DNA from: Nocardia thailandica NBRC 100428
Lineage (GTDB): Bacteria; Actinomycetota; Actinomycetes; Mycobacteriales; Mycobacteriaceae
Length of the DNA: 47,211 nucleotides
NCBI RefSeq assembly: GCF_000308795.1
Contig: NZ_BAGK01000128.1
Span: 1 to 47,211 of the forward strand
Direction of reading: 5' to 3'
The notes below the pieces were generated by a model. That model was not told the DNA's origin and did no database searches. It saw nothing but the letters and a program-made list of their open reading frames with translations. Made by a program: the position numbers and the translations under genes. This document shows positions 13,922-22,170 of the stretch, in pieces (positions within the stretch are counted from its first letter, which is position 1; the number at the start of each line of letters is the position of its first letter).

Positions 13922-16177
13922 GTGTTCCCCGATTCGAGGCGGTGGGCCGCCGTCGTGGTGCGCCGCCGCTACACGGTCATCCTGGTGGTCGTCGCCGGGC
14001 TGCTCGCCCTCGGCGGCTACGGCCTCGGCCTCGGCCCCCACCTGGACTCCGGCGGCTGGGACGATCCCGGTTCGGAGTCGGTGCGCGCCGCCCAGATCCG
14101 CGAACGGGTGTTCGGGCGCGATCACAGCGCCGACGTGCTGCTGCTGTTCCGGGCGCCCGCCGGGTCGACGGTCGACGATCCGGCCTTCGCGGCCACCGTG
14201 GTCGCGGCCCTGGACGACCTGCCGCGCCGGTTCCCCGACCGGATCGGCCGGATCAACGGCGCGTACTGGCCGACCGCGACCGGGCAGGCGCTGCCGGACA
14301 TCTTCGGCACCCCCGACCGCACGAGGGCCTTCGCCTCCGTCGCCATCCGCGGCGCCGACACCACCACCCAGTTGCGCAACTACCGCGCGGTGGCCGGGGA
14401 GTTCGGCGTGCCCGGCGTCGAGGTCGAGGTGGCGGGCGCGCAACCGGTCGGCGCGGCGCTGACCGACACGATGGCCCACGACCAGCGGCGCATGGAACTC
14501 GTCGCCGTGCCGCTGGTGGCGGTGCTGCTGTACGTCTTCTTCGGCGGGGTGGTCGCCGCCGCGCTCCCGCTGATCGTCGGCGGGCTCACCGTCGGCGCGG
14601 CGTGGGGCGTGCTGCGCCTGCTCACCGGGGTCACCGACATCAACTCCTTCACCTCGCCGGTGGTGTCGATGATCGGGCTCGGCCTGGCGATCGACTACGG
14701 GCTGTTCGTGCTGAGCCGCTTCCGCGACGAACTGGCCGACGGCCACGAGGTGGACGAGGCGGTGCGCCGGGCGATGGTCACGGCGGGCCGGACCGTGGCG
14801 TCCTCCGCCCTCGTCGTGGCGGTGGCCGCGGGCGGGATCCTCGTCTTCCCGCAGGGCTTCCTTCGTTCGTTCGCCTACGGCGCGATCATCACCGTCTGCC
14901 TGGCGGCGCTGACCTCGATCACCCTGCTGCCGGCGCTGCTGGCCGTCGTCGGCAGGCGGGTGGACTGGCTGGGCATCGCCTGGTTCCGCGGCGGCGCGCC
15001 CCGCCCGGACAACGCGTGGGGTCGCGTCGCCGGATTCGCGCTGCGCCGGCCGCTGGCGGTGACCGCGGTGGTGTGCCTCGCCCTGCTGGCGCTGGCACTA
15101 CCGTTGCGCGTCATCGTGTTCGGCTCGGTGAACGAGCGCTTCCTGCCCCCGGATCACCCGACCCGCCTCGCCCAGCAGCACTTCGACGAGGTCTTCCCGC
15201 TGCGCCGCATCGATCCGATCGATCTGGTGCTGGTCACCATGGACACCCGCGCGGCCGCCGCGGTGGTCACCACCGCCGGCGCCGTGCCGGGGCTGGCCGC
15301 GCCGTTCCCGGAGCCGCTGCGCTGGCCCGACCGGCCCGACGTCCTGACCACCCAGACCGTCCTCGCGCCCGGCGCCGACCGGGCCGCGACCATCGATCGG
15401 CTCCGGGCGCTGCCGACGCCGCCCGGGACGACGCTGCTGGTCGGCGGACAGCCCGCGGTCGAGAAGGACAGCATCGACGCGCTGCTGCGACGGCTGCCGC
15501 TGATGATCGGGCTGGTCTTCCTGAGCACGACCGCCCTGCTCGCGCTGAGCTTCCGTTCGGTGGTGCTGCCGCTGAAGGCAGCGGTGCTGAACCTGCTCGG
15601 TCTCGGCGCGACCCTGGGCGTGCTGACCTGGATCTTCGTGCAGGGCAACGGTTCCGGCGCGCTCGGCTTCACACCGCAGCCGATCATGTCGCTCGTCCTC
15701 GTGGTGATCGTCGCGGTCGTCTACGGGCTGTCCACCGACTACGAGGTGTTCCTGCTCTCCCGCATCGTCGAGGAGCGGGACGCGGGCGCCGACACCCCGG
15801 CCGCCATCCGCGCCGGGGTCGCCGCCACGGGCCGGATCATCACCGCGGCCGCGCTCATCCTGCTGGTCGTCACCGGCGCGTTCGCGTTCTCGGATCTGCT
15901 GATGATGCAGTACATCGCCTTCGGAATGGTGACCGCGCTGCTGATCGACGCGACCGTGATCCGCCTGCTGCTGGTGCCCGCGGTGATGCGAATACTGGGC
16001 GACTTCTGCTGGTGGTCACCGATACCGTGGCGGCGCACCGAACCCACCGACCGGGACGACACGGAATTCGCCGTCGCGGTCACCCCCGACTCCTCGGAAT
16101 CCTCGGACTCATCCCGGGAAAAGCCCCGGAAACCGGTCCGGCGAGAAGGAATACGGCACGTCCGCGTTTCCCGGTGA
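13922..16177 (+). CDS. MmpL/RND-family lipid exporter (MmpL-A)
   Basis: This membrane protein of about 751 aa has the MmpL layout: one N-terminal helix (about 18-36), a large extracellular loop, a five-helix bundle, then the same pattern repeated. The two proton-relay pairs known from MmpL3 are both present: Asp258-Tyr259 in LAIDYGLF and Asp606-Tyr607 in LSTDYEVF. MmpL pumps move lipids or lipid-linked molecules across the inner membrane using the proton gradient. Being divergent from a PKS-PapA operon, it is the natural exporter for that product. An in-frame GTG at 13799 would add 41 residues unlike any MmpL N-terminus, so the GTG at 13922 (MFPDSRRW) is preferred; 13913 is also possible. The C-terminal tail is short and Ser-rich. 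A close paralog lies at 44679-46889. Confidence 0.92.
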   Translation: MFPDSRRWAAVVVRRRYTVILVVVAGLLALGGYGLGLGPHLDSGGWDDPGSESVRAAQIRERVFGRDHSADVLLLFRAPAGSTVDDPAFAATVVAALDDLPRRFPDRIGRINGAYWPTATGQALPDIFGTPDRTRAFASVAIRGADTTTQLRNYRAVAGEFGVPGVEVEVAGAQPVGAALTDTMAHDQRRMELVAVPLVAVLLYVFFGGVVAAALPLIVGGLTVGAAWGVLRLLTGVTDINSFTSPVVSMIGLGLAIDYGLFVLSRFRDELADGHEVDEAVRRAMVTAGRTVASSALVVAVAAGGILVFPQGFLRSFAYGAIITVCLAALTSITLLPALLAVVGRRVDWLGIAWFRGGAPRPDNAWGRVAGFALRRPLAVTAVVCLALLALALPLRVIVFGSVNERFLPPDHPTRLAQQHFDEVFPLRRIDPIDLVLVTMDTRAAAAVVTTAGAVPGLAAPFPEPLRWPDRPDVLTTQTVLAPGADRAATIDRLRALPTPPGTTLLVGGQPAVEKDSIDALLRRLPLMIGLVFLSTTALLALSFRSVVLPLKAAVLNLLGLGATLGVLTWIFVQGNGSGALGFTPQPIMSLVLVVIVAVVYGLSTDYEVFLLSRIVEERDAGADTPAAIRAGVAATGRIITAAALILLVVTGAFAFSDLLMMQYIAFGMVTALLIDATVIRLLLVPAVMRILGDFCWWSPIPWRRTEPTDRDDTEFAVAVTPDSSESSDSSREKPRKPVRREGIRHVRVSR

Positions 16178-16332
16178 CGCGGCGGGTCGATGCCGTGTCC
16201 GCCGGCGACCGGCTCGTCGGCAAATCGCGGGCACACGCGTCGACGACGACCCGATCACCACCGGTCGGACGGCCCCGGCCCCCGGTCCACCGGCGAGCGC
16301 CCGTGCACCCCTGCACAATCCGGACAAATCAG

Positions 16333-16338
16333 TACGCT
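16333..16338 (+). promoter_or_regulatory. -10 box of a probable leaderless promoter for the TerD gene
   Basis: TACGCT fits TANNNT and ends 7 nt before the GTG at 16346, the same geometry as at choD. The GGGGAG between box and start is too close to the GTG to act as a normal Shine-Dalgarno site. Confidence 0.45.
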
Positions 16339-16345
16339 GGGGAGC

Positions 16346-16927
16346 GTGATCACGCTCAAGAAGGAAGACGGCGCAGCAGATCTCGCCGGTATCACCAAGC
16401 TCAGTGTCGGCGTCAGCTGGGATCCCTCGGCGGGCGCCAGCGGCGGACTGCTCGGCCTGGCGCGGCGCAAGCGCGGCGTCGACCTCGATCTCATCGCCGT
16501 GCTGCTGCAGGGCGGCGACCCCGTCCGCTTCGCCGGGCTGGACTCCCTCGACCCGCTCGGCAACGGCGCGGTGCTGCACTCCGGCGACGAACAGACCGGC
16601 GCGGCCTCCGGGGACGACGAGACCGTCCACGTGACGTTCGCGAACGTGCCGCCCGCCATCGACTCGATCGTCTTCGTCGCCGCCGCGTTCAAGAAGGGAT
16701 CCAGCTTCGAGAAGGCCAACAACGTCTCGTTCAAGATCTACGACGCCACCGGCGCCGACACCCAGCAGGTCGCCGACGTGTGGCCCTCGCTGCTCGGTAC
16801 CGAGAACGCCAACGCCATCGCCCGCGCCTTCCGCAACGGCGCCGTCTGGCAGCTCGAGGTCCTCGACCGCAAGGGCAAGATCAAGCAGGGCGATCGGCAG
16901 GCGCTGCTCCGCTTCGCGATCGCCTGA
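16346..16927 (+). CDS. TerD-family protein, single domain
   Basis: This 193-aa protein is a full-length TerD (tellurite/stress) domain. VDLDLIAVLLQGG is the acidic calcium-binding strand, DSLDPLGNGAVLHSGDEQTG is the usual loop, and the VPPAIDSIVFVAAAF and FKIYDATG strands follow. TerD-family proteins bind calcium and occur in stress and phage/tellurite systems; in actinomycetes their role is poorly defined. No other ter genes (terC, terB, tellurite kinases) are nearby, so a classic ter operon is not present. It follows MmpL-A after 168 bp and precedes accD4 on the same strand. The GTG at 16346 is taken because the conserved MITLKKEDG opening starts there. Confidence 0.92.
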   Translation: MITLKKEDGAADLAGITKLSVGVSWDPSAGASGGLLGLARRKRGVDLDLIAVLLQGGDPVRFAGLDSLDPLGNGAVLHSGDEQTGAASGDDETVHVTFANVPPAIDSIVFVAAAFKKGSSFEKANNVSFKIYDATGADTQQVADVWPSLLGTENANAIARAFRNGAVWQLEVLDRKGKIKQGDRQALLRFAIA

Positions 16928-17028
16928 CCGGCCCCGGACGGAACCGCCGGGACGGCCTCCCCGGTACTGTGGCCAGAGCCCGCCGGACGCGGCGCGGGCG
17001 AACCGATACGACAATCTGGATGTAATTG

Positions 17029-18573
17029 ATGAGTGCTACTGCCGAAAAGCTTGCCGACCTGCGCGAGAAGCTGGAGCTCGCGCAGGAACCGGCCGGAGAG
17101 GCGGGAGCCGCCAAACGTGCCCGCAAGGGCATCCCGTCCGCCCGGGATCGCATCAACATGCTGATGGATCCGGGCACGTTCGTCGAGATCGGCGCGCTGG
17201 TGCGCAACCCGACCGACAAGAACGCCCTCTACGGCGACGGCGTGGTCACCGGGCACGGCCTGGTCGACGGCCGCCCGGTCGCGGTGTTCTCCCACGATCA
17301 GACGGTCTACGGCGGCACCATCGGCGAGATGTTCGGCCGCAAGGTCGCCAAGATCATGGAGCTGGCCGGGAAGATGGGCTGCCCGCTGATCGGCATCAAC
17401 GACTCCGGCGGCGCCCGCGTGCAGGAGGCCGTGTCCTCGCTGCGCTGGTACGGCGAGCTGGCCACCATGATGGAGCCGCTCTCCGGCGCGGTGCCGATGG
17501 TCTCGCTCATCCTCGGCAACTGCGCGGCGGGCGCGGTCTACCAGCCGATCTGCACCGACGTCGTGGTCGCGACCGAGAGCGCGCACATGTTCGTCACCGG
17601 CCCGAAGATCATCGAGGACGCCATCGGCGAGAAGGTCGACATGGAGGAGCTGGGCGGCGTCTACAACCAGGCCGCCTACGGCAACATCCACCACGTCGCC
17701 AAGGACGAGGAGGCGGCCTTCGCCTGGGTCCGCGCCTACCTGAGCTACCTGCCGTCGAGCTCGACCGAGCTGCCGCCGGTGGTGAACCCGGGTCTCGAGC
17801 CGGAGATCACCGAATCGGACCTCACGCTGAACAAGCTGGTCCCGGACTCCGACAACATGGTCTACGACATGCACGACGTGCTGCTGCGGATCTTCGACGA
17901 CGGCGAGTTCCACGAGATCGGCGCCGCGGCGACCGAGAACATCATCACCGGTTTCGCCCGGGTCGACGGGCGCCCGGTCGGCGTGGTCGCCAACCAGCCG
18001 ACGGTGCTCGCGGGCGCGCTCGACGCCAAGGCCAGTGACAAGGCCTCGCACTTCATCCACATCTGCAACGCCTTCGAGATCCCGCTGGTCCTGGTCGTGG
18101 ACACCCCGGGCTTCCTGCCCGGCGTCGAGCAGGAGAAGGCGGGCGTCATCAAGCGCGGCGGCCGGTTCCTGTTCGCCTACGTGGAGGCCACGGTGCCGAA
18201 GGTGACCGTGGTGATCCGCAAGGCCTACGGCGGCGGCTGGGCGGTCATGGGCGCCAAGGCCCTCGGCTGCGACGCCTACCTGGCCTGGCCGACCGCGCGC
18301 ATCGCGGTCATGGGCGCCGAGAGCGCCGTCGGCCTGACCCAGCGCAAGATCCTCGACGCCACCCCGGAGGACCAGCGCGCCACGGTCCGCCAGCAGATGA
18401 TCGATTTCTACAACGCGACGATCGCCACCCCGTGGATCGCCGCCGAGCGCGGCTACATCGACCGGGTGATCGAGCCGGCGCAGACCCGCCTCGAGATCCG
18501 TCGCGCGCTGCACCTGCTGCGCGACAAGCAGGTCATCCGCTACCCGCGCAAGCACCACCTGCTCCCGCTGTGA
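17029..18573 (+). CDS. accD4: Acyl-CoA carboxylase carboxyltransferase (beta) subunit, AccD4 type
   Basis: This 514-aa carboxyltransferase closely follows mycobacterial AccD4 (Rv3799c, about 522 aa) as remembered. It shares the GIPSARDRI opening, [38 protein letters not shown] with the first oxyanion-type glycines, [31 protein letters not shown] and [10 protein letters not shown]. AccD subunits take carboxybiotin from an AccA-type subunit and carboxylate an acyl-CoA. AccD4 works with AccA3/AccE5 on long-chain acyl-CoAs for mycolic acid condensation by Pks13. Here pks13 and fadD32 are not adjacent, so this may be a second copy serving another PKS, possibly the one at 7267. ATG 17029 is preferred to the TTG just before it. 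A strong terminator follows. Confidence 0.88.
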   Translation: MSATAEKLADLREKLELAQEPAGEAGAAKRARKGIPSARDRINMLMDPGTFVEIGALVRNPTDKNALYGDGVVTGHGLVDGRPVAVFSHDQTVYGGTIGEMFGRKVAKIMELAGKMGCPLIGINDSGGARVQEAVSSLRWYGELATMMEPLSGAVPMVSLILGNCAAGAVYQPICTDVVVATESAHMFVTGPKIIEDAIGEKVDMEELGGVYNQAAYGNIHHVAKDEEAAFAWVRAYLSYLPSSSTELPPVVNPGLEPEITESDLTLNKLVPDSDNMVYDMHDVLLRIFDDGEFHEIGAAATENIITGFARVDGRPVGVVANQPTVLAGALDAKASDKASHFIHICNAFEIPLVLVVDTPGFLPGVEQEKAGVIKRGGRFLFAYVEATVPKVTVVIRKAYGGGWAVMGAKALGCDAYLAWPTARIAVMGAESAVGLTQRKILDATPEDQRATVRQQMIDFYNATIATPWIAAERGYIDRVIEPAQTRLEIRRALHLLRDKQVIRYPRKHHLLPL

Positions 18574-18623
18574 CCGCGGTGCGGGCGACGAGACCGCCCG
18601 CACCGACCACCTACGCGACACCG

Positions 18624-18654
18624 ATCGGCCCCCGGAGATCCTCCGGGGGCCGAT
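18624..18654 (+). terminator. Strong hairpin terminator after accD4
   Basis: A 14-bp perfect stem (ATCGGCCCCCGGAG at 18624-18637, pairing with 18641-18654) closes on a 3-nt loop, about 50 nt after the accD4 stop. The T-tract is short, as usual in high-GC actinomycetes. Confidence 0.8.
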
Positions 18655-18717
18655 TGCCGTGTCCGGCACCGGTTCCCGGGCGGACGAGTCGCGGCGCCCG
18701 TTGCCGGACACCCGACA

Positions 18718-18734
18718 CTAAGTTACTTTTCATT
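18718..18734 (+). repeat. Direct repeat copy 1 upstream of lcp
   Basis: CTAAGTTACTTTTCATT. It matches the copy at 18805-18821 at 15 of 17 bases. AT-rich words like this stand out in this genome. Each copy contains a TAAGTT that could be a -10 box, or the pair could be a regulator site for lcp. Confidence 0.6.
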
Positions 18735-18804
18735 TACCTACAAGACGGTTCATCGCCGCCCGGTAACCACCATCCAAAACGCGAACACCGAACTGGAACG
18801 CGTG

Positions 18805-18821
18805 CTAAGTTACTCCTCATT
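18805..18821 (+). repeat. Direct repeat copy 2 upstream of lcp
   Basis: CTAAGTTACTCCTCATT, 87 bp after copy 1 and 77 bp before the lcp start codon. The shared TAAGTTA word also occurs, on the other strand, at 22169-22175 in the TetR/DUF2236 control region. The stretch 18655-18897 otherwise holds no gene. Confidence 0.6.
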
Positions 18822-18897
18822 CTGGCAAGTGATGGACGGGCGATGCAGCAGCTCCCCGTCCGGCCGGATGGCTTGGTACTCAACGAGGAGTGGCGTC

Positions 18898-20139
18898 ATG
18901 GACGCAATCAACAGGCGCAATGCCCTGAAGGTCGGCGGCATCCTGGGCGCGGCGGGCGCGCTGGCCGTCGCCTCGCCCGCCCGCGCGGAACCGTGGACGT
19001 GGTCGCCGGAGGGATCCGTCGCCGGAGCGGGCGCGGGCGCCGACCCGATGACCCTGTGGGACCCCGAGGCGGACGCGGTGGTCCCCGGCCTGATCGACCG
19101 GGGCGACGTTCCGCACGTGAACGAATTACTACGAACCTGGAAGACCAACGGGCAGCCGCTGCCCGCCGGACTGCCCGCCGATCTGCGCGATTTCATGGAG
19201 TACGCGCGCAGGCTGCCGCAGTGGACCGACCCCGGCAAGCTCGACGCGGCGATCCGGTTCAACAAGAAGCGGGGCCTCTACCTCGGCGTCCTCTACGGGT
19301 TCGCCAGCGGCATGATGAGCACCGTCATCCCCAAGGAGGCCAAGGCGGTCTACTACTCCAAGGGCGGGCACGACCTCAAGGACCGCATCACCAAGACCGC
19401 CAAGCTCGGCTACGACATCGGCTCCAACAACGCCTACGCCGCCGACGGGGAGATGATCGTCACCTGCGTCAAGACCCGGCTCGTGCACGCGGCCGTGCGG
19501 CACCTGCTGCCGCAGTCGCCGCACTGGGTCGGCTCCGCGGAGGAGGACATCCCGATCAGCCAGAACGACATCATGGTCACCTGGCACAGCCTGGCCACCA
19601 CGGTCATGAAGTATCTGCTGTCCTGGAACGTGCCGATCCCGGTCGACGAGTCGGACGGCTTCCTGCACTCCTGGCAGGTGGCTGCCCACCTGCTCGGCGT
19701 CCGCGACGAGTACATCCCCAACTCCTGGGCCGAGTCCAACGCCCAGGCCGCGCAGGTCCTCGATCCGATCCTGGCGGTCACGCCGGAGGGCACCAAGCTC
19801 GCCGACCGGCTGCTCGGCCTCGGCGCCAACATCGACTTCGCCATCCTGAGCAAGCCGGTGCTCGGCGCGTTCACCCGCTTCCTGCTCGGCGACCGGATCG
19901 CCGACGGGCTGGCCATCCCGCGCGAACCGGTGTGGGACCCGCTGCTGCGCTTCAGCTGGGGCCCGTTCATCGCCGTCCGCGAGGGTCTGCTCAGCGCGGT
20001 CCCGCCCATCGGCGACCCGTACTGGCTGCTCGACGAGTTCCTGCGCAAGGCCGCGCTGATCTACCTGGCCGAGCTGCGCATGCCGATCAGCATCGAGATC
20101 CCGACCATGAACCGCGACATGAGCCAGCCGCACCGCTGA
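18898..20139 (+). CDS. lcp: Latex clearing protein (Lcp), Tat-exported rubber oxygenase
   Basis: This 413-aa protein is a DUF2236 heme oxygenase of the Lcp group (Streptomyces sp. K30 Lcp, 407 aa). It has a Tat leader (NRRNALKVGG, ending near ARA at 30). The active-site set of LcpK30 is present with identical spacing, shifted by one: Arg163, Lys166 and Thr167 in RITKT, then Arg194, axial His197 and Arg201 in RLVHAAVR, corresponding to R164, K167, T168, R195, H198 and R202. Lcp is a b-type cytochrome secreted to cleave cis-1,4-polyisoprene into oligo-isoprenoid aldehyde-ketones. The ATG at 18898 follows GAGGAG with 7-nt spacing. A small secreted protein follows after 27 nt; oxiAB-type aldehyde oxidation genes are not adjacent. 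Other polyisoprenoid substrates remain possible. Confidence 0.93.
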   Translation: MDAINRRNALKVGGILGAAGALAVASPARAEPWTWSPEGSVAGAGAGADPMTLWDPEADAVVPGLIDRGDVPHVNELLRTWKTNGQPLPAGLPADLRDFMEYARRLPQWTDPGKLDAAIRFNKKRGLYLGVLYGFASGMMSTVIPKEAKAVYYSKGGHDLKDRITKTAKLGYDIGSNNAYAADGEMIVTCVKTRLVHAAVRHLLPQSPHWVGSAEEDIPISQNDIMVTWHSLATTVMKYLLSWNVPIPVDESDGFLHSWQVAAHLLGVRDEYIPNSWAESNAQAAQVLDPILAVTPEGTKLADRLLGLGANIDFAILSKPVLGAFTRFLLGDRIADGLAIPREPVWDPLLRFSWGPFIAVREGLLSAVPPIGDPYWLLDEFLRKAALIYLAELRMPISIEIPTMNRDMSQPHR

Positions 20140-20166
20140 CCACCCCCGGAAGAGAAGGCAGTCCCC

Positions 20167-20460
20167 ATGCGAAACTCCCTCGGTCTGGCCGCGACCACCC
20201 TGGCGGCCACCGCACTGGTCGCCGCCGCCCCCGGCGCGGCCGCCCAGCCCGGCGCCGCACCCGTCGCCGACACCGGCTCCTCGGCCGTGGACTCGGCGAC
20301 CCGCGCGGCGGGTTCCCTGGTCGAACTGGTCCAGCGCGGTGACGTCATCGGCGTGATCGTCCTGCTGGGCATCACCCCGATCCAGATGGTCACCGGCGGC
20401 ATCTGCGACCTGGTCACCGGCGCCGGATCCTCGAACCCCTGTAGCCCCACGCGCTACTGA
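20167..20460 (+). CDS. Small secreted protein, lcp partner
   Basis: This 97-aa protein has a Sec-type signal (MRNSLGLAATTLAATALVAA, cleavage likely after AAA near residue 26). A short mature part follows, containing one hydrophobic helix (VIGVIVLLGITPIQMV) and two cysteines (79 and 90) that could form a disulfide. No family was recognised. It starts 27 nt after lcp behind AGAGAAGG and is followed by a strong terminator, so it is co-transcribed with lcp. A surface-active or membrane-associated helper for a hydrophobic polymer substrate is a speculation from context. Confidence 0.8.
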   Translation: MRNSLGLAATTLAATALVAAAPGAAAQPGAAPVADTGSSAVDSATRAAGSLVELVQRGDVIGVIVLLGITPIQMVTGGICDLVTGAGSSNPCSPTRY

Positions 20461-20471
20461 CGCCGACGACG

Positions 20472-20514
20472 ACGGCCATGGGCGGGCGCGGATCACGCAC
20501 CCGCCCATGGCCGT
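20472..20514 (+). terminator. Terminator of the lcp operon
   Basis: A 15-bp perfect stem (ACGGCCATGGGCGGG at 20472-20486, pairing with 20500-20514) with a 13-nt loop. It sits between the lcp partner gene and the convergent SnoaL-like gene, so it may stop transcription from both sides. Confidence 0.8.
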
Positions 20515-20522
20515 TCCCGCGT

Positions 20523-20993
20523 TCAGGCCGGACTCCGGCCCACCGCGACGCGTCCCGCGACCGGGCGCACGTCGCGGTGGGCGATCAGCCACCGCCCCTC
20601 GTACTGCTCGAACCGGTCCCGGACCAGCCCGATCACCGTCCAGTCCGCGGGCCGGTCCGCCGCGGTGGTGAACCAGTGCCACACCGTGGCGTAGGCGGTC
20701 AGCAGCGGCCCCTGGTCGGTCCAGTCGATCGTGGCCTGACCGACGACGTGGGCGACCGGCGCCCGCAGCTCCCGGGGGACCCGGCTCATGTAGGTGGCGA
20801 ACTCCTCGCCGCCGTGGAAACGCACGACCGGGCCGGGCATGATCCGGTACTCGATCAGCGCGTCCGGGGTGAAGACCTCGGCGAAGCGTTCGCTCTCGCG
20901 GGTGTCGGCGATCCGGAAGAACTCGTGGAACGTGCGGAAGATGGCCCGCTCGGCCGCGATGGTCTCCAGCAGTTCCGTGTGCGCACAGGTCAT
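20523..20993 (-). CDS. SnoaL-like / NTF2-fold protein
   Basis: This 156-aa protein fits the SnoaL-like (NTF2 superfamily) alpha+beta barrel. ERAIFRTFHEFFRIADTRE is the long first helix, DALIEYRIMPGP the first strand, and TAYATVWHWF and EGRWLIAHRDVRPVAG the typical last strands. Such small domains act as cyclases, isomerases or dehydratases, or as ligand-binding units; the reaction here is unknown. The ATG follows GGAAGGGGAT. It is divergent from a MarR regulator across a 113-bp region holding a perfect palindrome, so the MarR protein probably controls it. Confidence 0.82.
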   Translation of the reverse strand: MTCAHTELLETIAAERAIFRTFHEFFRIADTRESERFAEVFTPDALIEYRIMPGPVVRFHGGEEFATYMSRVPRELRAPVAHVVGQATIDWTDQGPLLTAYATVWHWFTTAADRPADWTVIGLVRDRFEQYEGRWLIAHRDVRPVAGRVAVGRSPA

Positions 20994-21073
20994 CCCGATC
21001 CCCTTCCCGGGCAGGGCCTCCGGCGCGGGTACCCTGCGTCATGTCAGTCGGACGAGTTAGTCGGCATCCCGAG

Positions 21074-21093
21074 TATCTCGCCTGCACGAGATA
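21074..21093. promoter_or_regulatory. Palindromic operator, probable MarR binding site
   Basis: TATCTCG, 6-nt spacer, CGAGATA: a perfect 7-bp inverted repeat, 20 bp overall, typical of MarR-family sites. It lies just upstream of the marR ribosome site (AGGAGG at 21096) and between the two divergent genes, so it can serve autoregulation and control of the SnoaL-like gene. Confidence 0.7.
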
Positions 21094-21106
21094 ATAGGAG
21101 GAAACC

Positions 21107-21571
21107 GTGGCCACCGCATCCGCTGACCGCGCCGCCACGATCCGCGCGATCGAGGCGGCGGCCCGGCGCTACGCCGCCGCGTCCGCGCGCACCGATCAGC
21201 TCGCCGCCGACGCCGCGCCGCTCACCCTGAGCACCTGCGAGTACAACTTTCTGAACCTGCTGCGGCTGCACGGCCCGCTCTCCCCCGGCGAGCTGGGCAG
21301 GCTGACCGGCTTGACCTCGGGCACGACCACCGGGGTCGTCGACCGGCTCGAGAACGCCGGATACGTGGTGCGCGAACGCAGTACCACCGACCGGCGCAAG
21401 GTGCGCGTCTCCCTCGACGAGGCGCGCCTGGCCGCGGCCGAGGACGCCCGCGCGCGCAGGCTCGCGCCCGTGCTCGCGGGCCGGAGCGAGGCCGACCTCG
21501 CGGTGATCGCCGATTTCCTCACGGCCCTGGCGGACGCGGAGTCCGCGGCGACCGGCCGTCCCGGAAGATGA
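21107..21571 (+). CDS. MarR-family transcriptional regulator
   Basis: This 154-aa protein has the MarR winged-helix layout. The N-terminal dimerisation helix is followed by EYNFLNLLRLHGPLSPGELG and the recognition helix LTSGTTTGVVDRLENAGYV. The wing is VRERSTTDRRKVRVSL, with the conserved D-R region, and a C-terminal helix pair completes it. MarR proteins are ligand-released repressors of nearby genes. The GTG start follows AGGAGG with 5-nt spacing. It is divergent from the SnoaL-like gene around a palindrome. Its last 53 bp overlap the 3' end of the convergent TetR gene. Ligand unknown. Confidence 0.93.
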   Translation: MATASADRAATIRAIEAAARRYAAASARTDQLAADAAPLTLSTCEYNFLNLLRLHGPLSPGELGRLTGLTSGTTTGVVDRLENAGYVVRERSTTDRRKVRVSLDEARLAAAEDARARRLAPVLAGRSEADLAVIADFLTALADAESAATGRPGR

Positions 21572-22157
21572 GCTGGGTCCGCAGGTGCCGGATCAGGCCG
21601 ATCAGGCGGTCGCGGGTGGCGTGGTCCGGATCGGTGATCCGCAGCTGGAGCAGTTCCCGGCCCGCGGCGTGGATGATGCGGGCGGTGTACTCCGGATCGG
21701 GCTGATCCGGGAACGCCGCCTCCAGCTCCGCGCGCAGGAACTCCAGTACCCGCCCCTGGGACGCGGCGAGGTGACGGTACAGCTCCGGCGGCGCCCCCTC
21801 CGGCGGGAAGAGGAACAGCCGCCAGGTACCGGGGTGGGCGTCGACGGCCTCGAGCGCGCCGGCGAAGGCGCGGATGAACGGGTCGGTCTCCCCCGCGTCC
21901 ACCGGATGCGTGACCGCCTCGACGTACTGGGCCACCGCCCGGGCGGCCTCGCGCTCGACCAGGGCGACGAACAGGCCGGCCAGGTCGCCGAACTGCTGGT
22001 AGAGCACCGGCCGGGTGACCCCGGATTCGTCGGCGATCCGGTTCGGCGTCGCCGCGTGGAATCCCTCGGCGGCGACGATGGACCGGGTCACGTCGAGGAT
22101 CTGTTCGCGTCGGTCCTCGCCCGTCATCCGCCTGCGCACACCCGGAGTCTCCCGCAC
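21519..22157 (-). CDS. TetR-family transcriptional regulator (divergent from the DUF2236 gene)
   Basis: This 212-aa regulator has a TetR N-terminal HTH (RREQILDVTRSIVAAEGF, then TPNRIADESGVTRPVLYQQFGD) and a helical ligand-binding half. The GTG at 22157 is preferred over an ATG 12 nt upstream because a TATGCT -10 box lies exactly 7 nt before it, indicating a leaderless transcript. It is divergent from the DUF2236 heme protein across a 41-bp palindrome that touches its own -10 box, so it most likely represses itself and that gene. In Gordonia, a TetR protein (LcpR) controls lcp; a comparable role here is an inference. The 3' end overlaps the MarR gene by 53 bp. Confidence 0.93.
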   Translation of the reverse strand: MRETPGVRRRMTGEDRREQILDVTRSIVAAEGFHAATPNRIADESGVTRPVLYQQFGDLAGLFVALVEREAARAVAQYVEAVTHPVDAGETDPFIRAFAGALEAVDAHPGTWRLFLFPPEGAPPELYRHLAASQGRVLEFLRAELEAAFPDQPDPEYTARIIHAAGRELLQLRITDPDHATRDRLIGLIRHLRTQLIFRDGRSPRTPRPPGP

Positions 22158-22164
22158 CCTTGAC

Positions 22165-22170
22165 AGCATA
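22165..22170 (-). promoter_or_regulatory. -10 box of the leaderless tetR promoter
   Basis: TATGCT on the minus strand ends 7 nt before the GTG at 22157. The last base of the box is also the first base of the long palindrome, so a bound repressor would block RNA polymerase. Confidence 0.5.

Noticed and set aside
16346..16927. A tellurite resistance (ter) operon
   Set aside because: Only TerD-domain genes are present; no terC, terB, terZ or kinase partners, so tellurite resistance is not claimed.
13942..17025. A 1027-codon plus-strand frame across the MmpL and TerD genes
   Set aside because: It is an Arg/Gly-rich shadow in another frame; the real genes in the same span have clear families and starts.
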